64,000 bases of DNA from TMP-86 sp964247385 (lineage in GTDB: Bacteria; Pseudomonadota; Gammaproteobacteria; Steroidobacterales; Steroidobacteraceae): the NCBI GenBank assembly GCA_964247385.1, contig CAXTUB010000002.1, positions 196,310 to 260,309 of the forward strand, given 5' to 3'. Below are positions 58,449 through 64,000 of this stretch, in pieces. The notes under the pieces were generated by a model, which saw only the letters and a list, made by a program, of their open reading frames with translations, searched no databases and was not told the origin of the DNA. Every line of letters starts with the position of its first letter. Positions within the stretch are counted from its first letter, which is position 1. Both the position numbers and the translations under genes were made by a program.

Positions 58449-59627
58449 ATGTCGACATCCGCAGTGTTGGCCCTGGCAGACGGCACCGTGTTTCGCGGTG
58501 TTTCGGTCGGCGCGAAGGGCAATACCACGGGCGAAGTCGTTTTCAATACCGCGATGACGGGCTATCAGGAGATACTCACCGATCCGTCGTATTGCCGACA
58601 AATCGTCACGTTGACTTATCCGCACATTGGCAACACCGGCGCTACTCCGGAGGATCTGGAGTCGGCTCAGGTGTTTGCCGCCGGCTTGGTGATTCGCGAC
58701 CTTCCGGTGCTTCATTCGAATTGGCGTGCGGCGGAGTCACTCTCTGATTTCCTCGTCCGCGGCAAGGTCGTTGCCATTGCGGATATCGACACGCGCAAGC
58801 TCACGCGCATCTTGCGCACCACCGGAGCGCAGTCCGGCTGCATCATGACGGGCGACTCCATCGACGAGTCTGCGGCTGTGCGCGCGGCCAACAAATTTCC
58901 AGGTCTCAAAGGAATGGATCTGGCTAAAGTGGTCTCGACCAAGCGTGCGTACCAATGGAACGACGGCTTGGCGTGGGGCGCAGGGCGCCGCCGCCCGGCG
59001 CGCGCTCAGAGCCGGCTCCACGTGGTTGCCTATGACTTCGGCATCAAACGCAACATTTTGCGTCTGCTCGCTGACTACGGCTGCCGGATCAGCGTGGTCC
59101 CTGCACAGACCAAGTCCAAGGACGTCTTGGGCATGGCGCCGGACGGCATTTTCTTGAGCAACGGCCCCGGGGATCCGGAGCCTTGCGACTATGCCATCGA
59201 AGCCATTGCGGACTTTTTGCAGACTGACATTCCTGTGTTCGGGATCTGTCTGGGCCATCAATTGCTGGGTCTCGCGGCCGGGGCGAAAACCGTCAAGATG
59301 AAGTTCGGCCACCACGGCGCCAATCACCCGATTCAGGAGTTGGATTCTCGACGCGCGTTCATCTCGAGCCAAAATCATGGCTTTGCCGTGGATGAGGCAA
59401 CGCTTCCGGAGGTTCTCAAAGCGACGCACCGGTCGCTATTCGACGGCTCATTGCAGGGAATTGCACACACCCAGAGTCCGGCGTTCGGTTTTCAGGGGCA
59501 CCCGGAGGCTAGCCCCGGTCCGCACGACATTCGCCCGCTATTCGAGCATTTCATGTATTTGATGTTGAAGCGCGTGCAGAGCGTATCGCGCGCGCAGCCC
59601 ACGCGCGCCAAAGCGCTGCAGACGTAG
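58449..59627 (+). CDS. carA: Carbamoyl-phosphate synthase, small (glutaminase) subunit
   Basis: 392 residues. Supplies ammonia from glutamine to CarB. The N-terminal CarA domain (ALADGTVFRGVSVGA, NTAMTGYQEILTDPSY) is followed by a class I amidotransferase with nucleophile C267 (FGICLGHQLLG) and the HPEASPGP motif with the catalytic His and Glu. GAGG eight bases upstream supports ATG at 58449; another ATG at 58422 is in frame. Confidence 0.97.
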   Translation: MSTSAVLALADGTVFRGVSVGAKGNTTGEVVFNTAMTGYQEILTDPSYCRQIVTLTYPHIGNTGATPEDLESAQVFAAGLVIRDLPVLHSNWRAAESLSDFLVRGKVVAIADIDTRKLTRILRTTGAQSGCIMTGDSIDESAAVRAANKFPGLKGMDLAKVVSTKRAYQWNDGLAWGAGRRRPARAQSRLHVVAYDFGIKRNILRLLADYGCRISVVPAQTKSKDVLGMAPDGIFLSNGPGDPEPCDYAIEAIADFLQTDIPVFGICLGHQLLGLAAGAKTVKMKFGHHGANHPIQELDSRRAFISSQNHGFAVDEATLPEVLKATHRSLFDGSLQGIAHTQSPAFGFQGHPEASPGPHDIRPLFEHFMYLMLKRVQSVSRAQPTRAKALQT

Positions 59628-59636
59628 GCCGCCTGC

Positions 59637-62600
59637 ATGCCCAAGCGATCCGATTTGCAATCGGTGTTGATCATCGGCGCGGGGCCCATCGTGATCGGCC
59701 AGGCTTGTGAGTTCGATTATTCTGGAACTCAAGCGTGTAAGGCGTTGAAAGAAGAAGGGTTGAGAGTGATCCTGGTGAACTCCAACCCAGCCACGATCAT
59801 GACCGACCCGGAAAGTGCCGATGCCGTGTACGTCGAGCCCATCAACTGGCGCACCATCGCGCGCATCATAGAAAAAGAGCGGCCGCAGGCGCTGCTTCCC
59901 ACCATGGGCGGTCAGACCGCGCTCAACACCGCGCTCGATCTGGTGCGCGAGGGGGTGCTCGAGCAGTTTGGCGTGGAGATGATCGGCGCCTCTCGTGCGG
60001 CGATCGACATGGCCGAAGATCGCGAACAGTTTCGACACGCCATGACCGACATCGGCCTGGCGACGCCCAAGGCGCGTATTGCGCACAGCGTCGAAGACGC
60101 CTTGGCGGTACAGGCCGAGATTGGCTTCCCGACCGTCATCAGGCCATCGTTCACTCTGGGCGGAACGGGCGGCGGCATCGCGTACAACCGCGAAGAGTTT
60201 GAAGCCATCGTGGCGCGCGGTTTGGACGCATCGCCCACCAACGAGGTATTGCTGGAAGAATCCGTGCTCGGATGGAAAGAGTACGAAATGGAAGTGGTGC
60301 GCGACTCACAAGACAATTGCATCATCGTGTGTTCCATCGAAAATCTGGACCCGATGGGAGTTCACACGGGTGATTCGATCACGGTGGCGCCCGCACAGAC
60401 GTTGACCGACAAGGAATATCAGCGCTTGCGCGATGCATCGATCGCCGTGCTGCGCAAGATCGGCGTGGACACGGGCGGATCGAACGTGCAGTTCGCCGTC
60501 AGTCCGCAAGACGGGCGCGTGCTCGTCATTGAAATGAATCCGCGCGTCTCGCGCTCATCGGCGCTCGCCTCCAAAGCCACCGGTTTTCCCATTGCCAAGG
60601 TGGCCGCAAAACTCGCGATTGGCTACACGCTCGAGGAACTGCGCAACGAGATCACGGGCGGCGCGACGCCGGTGTCGTTCGAGCCGAGCATTGATTATGT
60701 GGTCACGAAAATTCCACGCTTCACCTTCGAGAAGTTTCCGGGCGCAGAGCGGCGGCTGAGCACGCAGATGAAGTCGGTGGGCGAAGCCATGGCCATTGGA
60801 CGCACGTTCCAAGAATCCATGCAGAAGGCGCTGCGCAGTCTCGAGACGGGATACGACGGATTCACGCCTCAGTTGAGCCAGCCTCTGAGCGAAGATGCCG
60901 CCACCCGCTTGCTTGAAGAGCTGCGCTGGCCCGGCCCCGACCGCATCTTGTATGTCGCTGATGCATTTCGCGCGGGTTGGACGCTCGGCACGGTATTCGA
61001 GGCGACCAAGATCGATCCTTGGTTTCTTGCGCAGATCGCGGACCTCGTGCGCGAGGAAGAAGATTTGCGCTCACTCGGCCTCGAGCATCTGACGGAGGCG
61101 CGGCTTCGAACCCTCAAGCGCAAAGGTTTTTCGGACAGCCGGATTGCGAAGATTACCGGCCGTGAGGAATCGACCATTCGCGCGCGGCGGCAGAAGTGGA
61201 ATCTCCACCCGGTGTATAAGCGCGCCGATACGTGCGCCGGTGAGTTTGCCACATCGACCGCCTATCTCTACTCGACGTACGAGGAAGAGTGCGAAGCGGA
61301 GCCGACTGCACGGCGCAAAATCATGATTCTCGGCGGCGGGCCCAATCGCATCGGTCAGGGCATCGAGTTCGATTACTGCTGTGTTCACGCGGCCATGGCA
61401 CTGCGCGAGGATGGCTTTGAGACTCTGATGGTGAATTGCAATCCGGAGACGGTGTCGACCGATTTCGACACCTCTGACCGCTTGTACTTCGAGCCGCTGA
61501 CCTTCGAAGATGTCATGGAGATCATCGAGAAAGAAAAGCCCGAAGGGGTCATCGTGCAGTATGGCGGGCAGACTCCTTTGAAGCTGGCGCGGTCGCTGGC
61601 CGCGGCGGGCGCGCCCATCGTCGGAACCTCACCCGACAGTATCGATGCCGCGGAGGACCGCGAGCGTTTTCAGGCGCTGGTAACGAAACTCAAGCTCAAA
61701 CAGCCGGCCAATGCTACTGCGCGTGATGAGATACAGGCTGTTCAGCTAGCGCGCGAAGTGGGCTTTCCGCTGGTGGTGCGTCCGAGCTACGTGCTGGGCG
61801 GCCGGGCGATGGAGGTCGTGTTCAACGAGGACGACCTGCGCATGTACATGAAGGATGCGGTGCAAGTGTCGAACGATAGCCCGGTACTGCTCGACCGATT
61901 CTTGGATCTTGCGATCGAGGTCGACGTTGACGCCATCGGCGATGGCACCGATGTGCTGATCGGCGGCATCATGGAGCACGTCGAACAAGCGGGCGTTCAT
62001 TCCGGCGATTCGAGCTGCTCGCTTCCTCCGGCCACGCTGTCGCCTGCTCTGCAAGGTGAGTTGCGCGAGCAGACGCGCAAGCTTGCGCGCGCGTTGAATG
62101 TGATTGGCCTGATGAATGTGCAGTTCGCGATTCAAAACGGCATTATTTACATCCTCGAGGTGAATCCGCGCGCCTCGCGCACCGTCCCGTTCGTGTCGAA
62201 AGCCACCGGCATCCCGCTCGCCAAGGTCGCGGCTCGTGTCATGACGGGGCGCACGCTGGCCGACCAGCAAATGCTCGTGGAGCACATTCCGCCTTACTAC
62301 AGCGTCAAGGAAGCCGTGTTCCCCTTCGCGAAGTTTCCAGAGGCCGACCCCATTCTGGGTCCCGAGATGAAGTCGACGGGCGAGGTGATGGGGACGGGGG
62401 CGACCTTCGGCGAGGCGTATGCGAAAGCGCAATCCGCATCCGGTATCACGTTGCCGACTCGCGGCTTGTGTTTCATCAGCGTGCGCGATCGAGACAAGCC
62501 CGCGGTCGTCGATCTCGTGCGCATGCTCCGATCGCGCGGCTTCGAATTCGCGGCCACTTCCGGCACGGCCCAGGTGCTCGAGCAGGCGGGCATCGTCTGC

Positions 62601-62861
62601 CGGCGCGTGAACAAAGTGCGCGAAGGCCGGCCGCATGTCGTCGACATGATCAAGAACGATGAAATCGCCTTGATCATCAACACGACCGAGGGGAAACTCG
62701 CAGTGCGCGAGTCGCGCTCTATTCGGCGCGAGGCGGTGAGCCGGCGCGTCACGTACTATACGACGGTGGCCGGGGCGCGCGCGACGTGCGACGCGTTGGA
62801 TCATCTCGGAGATATCGAGGTTCGCCGCTTGCAGGATTTGCACAAGGAACGGGTTGCTTGA
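59637..62861 (+). CDS. carB: Carbamoyl-phosphate synthase, large subunit
   Basis: 1074 residues. Two homologous ATP-grasp halves (about 1-550 and 551-940) make carboxyphosphate and carbamoyl phosphate for arginine and pyrimidine synthesis; a C-terminal MGS-like allosteric domain follows. Motifs GPIVIGQACEFDYSG, TLGGTGGGIA, IEMNPRVSRSSALASKATG and the matching second-half sequences are intact. Nine bases after carA. Confidence 0.98.
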   Translation: MPKRSDLQSVLIIGAGPIVIGQACEFDYSGTQACKALKEEGLRVILVNSNPATIMTDPESADAVYVEPINWRTIARIIEKERPQALLPTMGGQTALNTALDLVREGVLEQFGVEMIGASRAAIDMAEDREQFRHAMTDIGLATPKARIAHSVEDALAVQAEIGFPTVIRPSFTLGGTGGGIAYNREEFEAIVARGLDASPTNEVLLEESVLGWKEYEMEVVRDSQDNCIIVCSIENLDPMGVHTGDSITVAPAQTLTDKEYQRLRDASIAVLRKIGVDTGGSNVQFAVSPQDGRVLVIEMNPRVSRSSALASKATGFPIAKVAAKLAIGYTLEELRNEITGGATPVSFEPSIDYVVTKIPRFTFEKFPGAERRLSTQMKSVGEAMAIGRTFQESMQKALRSLETGYDGFTPQLSQPLSEDAATRLLEELRWPGPDRILYVADAFRAGWTLGTVFEATKIDPWFLAQIADLVREEEDLRSLGLEHLTEARLRTLKRKGFSDSRIAKITGREESTIRARRQKWNLHPVYKRADTCAGEFATSTAYLYSTYEEECEAEPTARRKIMILGGGPNRIGQGIEFDYCCVHAAMALREDGFETLMVNCNPETVSTDFDTSDRLYFEPLTFEDVMEIIEKEKPEGVIVQYGGQTPLKLARSLAAAGAPIVGTSPDSIDAAEDRERFQALVTKLKLKQPANATARDEIQAVQLAREVGFPLVVRPSYVLGGRAMEVVFNEDDLRMYMKDAVQVSNDSPVLLDRFLDLAIEVDVDAIGDGTDVLIGGIMEHVEQAGVHSGDSSCSLPPATLSPALQGELREQTRKLARALNVIGLMNVQFAIQNGIIYILEVNPRASRTVPFVSKATGIPLAKVAARVMTGRTLADQQMLVEHIPPYYSVKEAVFPFAKFPEADPILGPEMKSTGEVMGTGATFGEAYAKAQSASGITLPTRGLCFISVRDRDKPAVVDLVRMLRSRGFEFAATSGTAQVLEQAGIVCRRVNKVREGRPHVVDMIKNDEIALIINTTEGKLAVRESRSIRREAVSRRVTYYTTVAGARATCDALDHLGDIEVRRLQDLHKERVA

Positions 62862-63334
62862 GCAGGACACCGATGACTGCGCGCGGTGCCGAACGGCTGC
62901 GTGCGGAACTGAAAAAATTAAAAACCGAGGAGCGGCCGGCGGTCATCAAGGCGATTGCCGAAGCTCGCAGCCACGGCGACTTGAGCGAGAACGCGGAATA
63001 TCACGCTGCCCGCGAGCAACAAGGTTTCATCGAGGGCCGCATCGCCGACATCGAGTCGCGTCTTGGTAATGCCGAGATCATCGACGTCACCAAGTTGGCT
63101 GCGAGCGGAAAAGTGGTGTTCGGCTCGACCGTGCAGCTCGAGGACGAAGGGAGCGGCGCGAAAGTGCAGTATCAACTGGTGGGGGATGATGAGGCCGACA
63201 TCAAACAGGGGCTGTTATCCGTCTCATCGCCCATTGCACGCGCCTTGATCGGCCGTGTCGAGGGCGACGTAGTCGATGTCGCGGCTCCCGGCGGAACGCG
63301 TAGCTACGAGATCATCGCCGTCCGCTACAGCTGA
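62858..63334 (+). CDS. greA: Transcription elongation factor GreA
   Basis: 158 residues, identical in length to E. coli GreA, from TTG at 62858 (TTGA overlap with carB). The coiled-coil tip with the acidic pair lies in EARSHGDLSENAEYHAAREQQ, and the C-terminal domain ends RALIGRVEGDVVDV. Rescues backtracked RNA polymerase. An ATG at 62873 is in frame, but E. coli-like spacing before PMT favours TTG. Confidence 0.96.
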   Translation: MSRTPMTARGAERLRAELKKLKTEERPAVIKAIAEARSHGDLSENAEYHAAREQQGFIEGRIADIESRLGNAEIIDVTKLAASGKVVFGSTVQLEDEGSGAKVQYQLVGDDEADIKQGLLSVSSPIARALIGRVEGDVVDVAAPGGTRSYEIIAVRYS

Positions 63335-63338
63335 GCCC

Positions 63339-63791
63339 GTGGCATGGCGCGCCGTTCGCATTGCTTTCGAGCTTTGGGCCGGCAGTCTATGGGCGCTGCT
63401 GGGCTGGGTGACTCTGACGATTTTTCACTTCGAGCCCAGCCGTCAAGTGGCGGGAGCAATCGCGGGCCGGCTATTTGAGATTCAAGCCTATGCCAGCGTG
63501 CCGGTCGTCGCGGCCTGTGCCTGGCAACTCAGGCGCCGTGCAATGCGGAGCGAATTGAATACACGGCGGGCGCTGTGGCCCTTGTATGGTGCAAGCGCGT
63601 TGCTCCTTTTCAGTGAATGGTGCGTGCGCCCGCTGATGTATCAAGCTGCGGCGAGTGGCGCATCGTTGGGTCTGTCCTTCGGCGCGTGGCATGGCGTGTC
63701 CTCCTTGTTCTTCGCAGTGGCGGCTTTGCTGGCCTTGGTGTTCAGTTGGCGCGGCGTCCTGTGGGGCGATGCATTACGGGAGCGGGTGTGA
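63339..63791 (+). CDS. DUF4149 membrane protein
   Basis: 150 residues from GTG at 63339, four bases after greA. Four hydrophobic segments with ELWAGSLWALLGWVTLTIFH, FEIQAYASV and AWHGVSSLFF, the pattern of DUF4149 (TMEM205-like). Function unknown; this gene lies between greA and rlmE in many gammaproteobacteria. The stop overlaps the next ATG by one base (TGATG). Confidence 0.82.
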   Translation: MAWRAVRIAFELWAGSLWALLGWVTLTIFHFEPSRQVAGAIAGRLFEIQAYASVPVVAACAWQLRRRAMRSELNTRRALWPLYGASALLLFSEWCVRPLMYQAAASGASLGLSFGAWHGVSSLFFAVAALLALVFSWRGVLWGDALRERV

Positions 63792-64000
63792 TGCGCCGCT
63801 CCAAAAGCAGCGCGCGTTGGCTGAGCGAGCACGAGGCGGATGCGTTCGTGCGGCGCGCGCGAGCGGAAGGCTGGCGCTCGCGTGCCGTATTCAAGCTCGA
63901 GGAGTTACAGGCGCGGGAGCGTATTCTGCGCCCCGGCATACGCTGTGTGGATCTCGGCGCCGCGCCGGGCAGCTGGAGTCAATTCGCGGCGCGCGGCGGC
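63791..64000 (+). CDS. rlmE: 23S rRNA (uridine2552-2'-O)-methyltransferase, 5' part
   Basis: The first 70 codons are inside the window and run off the end. RSRAVFKLEELQ carries the catalytic Lys of the K-D-K-E tetrad and VDLGAAPGSWSQ is the SAM-binding motif I of RrmJ/FtsJ. Modifies U2552 in the A loop. In E. coli ftsH follows; here that region is outside the window. Confidence 0.95.
   Translation, partial: MRRSKSSARWLSEHEADAFVRRARAEGWRSRAVFKLEELQARERILRPGIRCVDLGAAPGSWSQFAARGG

Noticed and set aside
61746..62870. 374-codon minus-strand frame antisense to carB
   Set aside because: Shadow frame over a highly conserved enzyme; Arg/His-rich, no motif.

Overview
This is core chromosome from a high-GC gammaproteobacterium. 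The best evidence is gene order: rpsP-rimM-trmD-rplS beside ffh; tRNA-Ser, the 4.5S SRP RNA gene, then dnaX-ybaB-recR; smpB and ratA-rnfH around ssrA; bamE and fur back to back; recN-nadK; hrcA-grpE-dnaK-dnaJ; and dapB-carA-carB-greA-DUF4149-rlmE. HrcA, an Rrf2-controlled sufBCDSU-sufT operon instead of isc, a class I aldolase and a tmRNA tag of AANEDNYALAA point to the Xanthomonadales/Nevskiales/Steroidobacterales side of the class. The exact lineage is inference. I see no insertion sequence, prophage, CRISPR array or other mobile DNA. No stretch above 300 bases lacks a protein or RNA gene.

Layout. 1-2290 (minus): an FHA protein cut by the window edge, a PP2C phosphatase and a membrane-anchored Ser/Thr kinase, forming a phospho-signalling module. 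2452-4621 (minus): corB and ypjD (corE), as beside ffh in E. coli. 4676-9895 (plus): ffh, rpsP, rimM, trmD, rplS, sppA. 9892-18996 (minus): rrf2-sufB-sufC-sufD-sufS-sufU-sufT-sixA-kbl-tdh, so tightly packed that it may be one 9 kb transcript, headed by an IscR-like operator. 19168-23345 (plus): class I aldolase and the complete mlaFEDCB lipid transporter, with mlaA convergent to it. 24190-28347 (minus): a BepA-like protease, PhoH2, Bcp and GcvR.

28472-33283 (plus): dapA, a miniature BamC-like lipoprotein, tRNA-Ser(GGA), SRP RNA, dnaX, ybaB, recR and orn. 33343-36603: divergent ppsA (PEP synthase) and its regulatory kinase/phosphatase. 36634-46033: a less conserved block with a DUF1249 gene, an unrecognised coiled-coil gene, the Prc protease, an M28 peptidase lipoprotein, an HDOD-GGDEF protein, three small membrane proteins and a Gfo/Idh/MocA dehydrogenase. 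46061-49706: a PDZ serine protease, tmRNA, smpB, ratA, rnfH, bamE and fur. 49699-64000: recN, nadK, hrcA-grpE-dnaK-dnaJ, dapB, carAB, greA, a DUF4149 protein and the 5' part of rlmE.

Two window-wide patterns stand out. First, at least nine genes that open a transcription unit have a -10-like hexamer ending only 5-8 bases before the start codon and no Shine-Dalgarno, which predicts leaderless mRNAs (ffh, dnaX, mlaA, the DUF1249 gene, both small membrane genes near 44300, smpB, ratA, hrcA). Second, genes inside operons are mostly joined by four-base stop/start overlaps (ATGA, GTGA, TTGA), often with TTG or GTG starts. I found no clear candidate for a wholly new multi-gene system. The most novel items are the leaderless pattern, the operator ahead of the long suf operon, the mini-BamC and the coiled-coil orphan.
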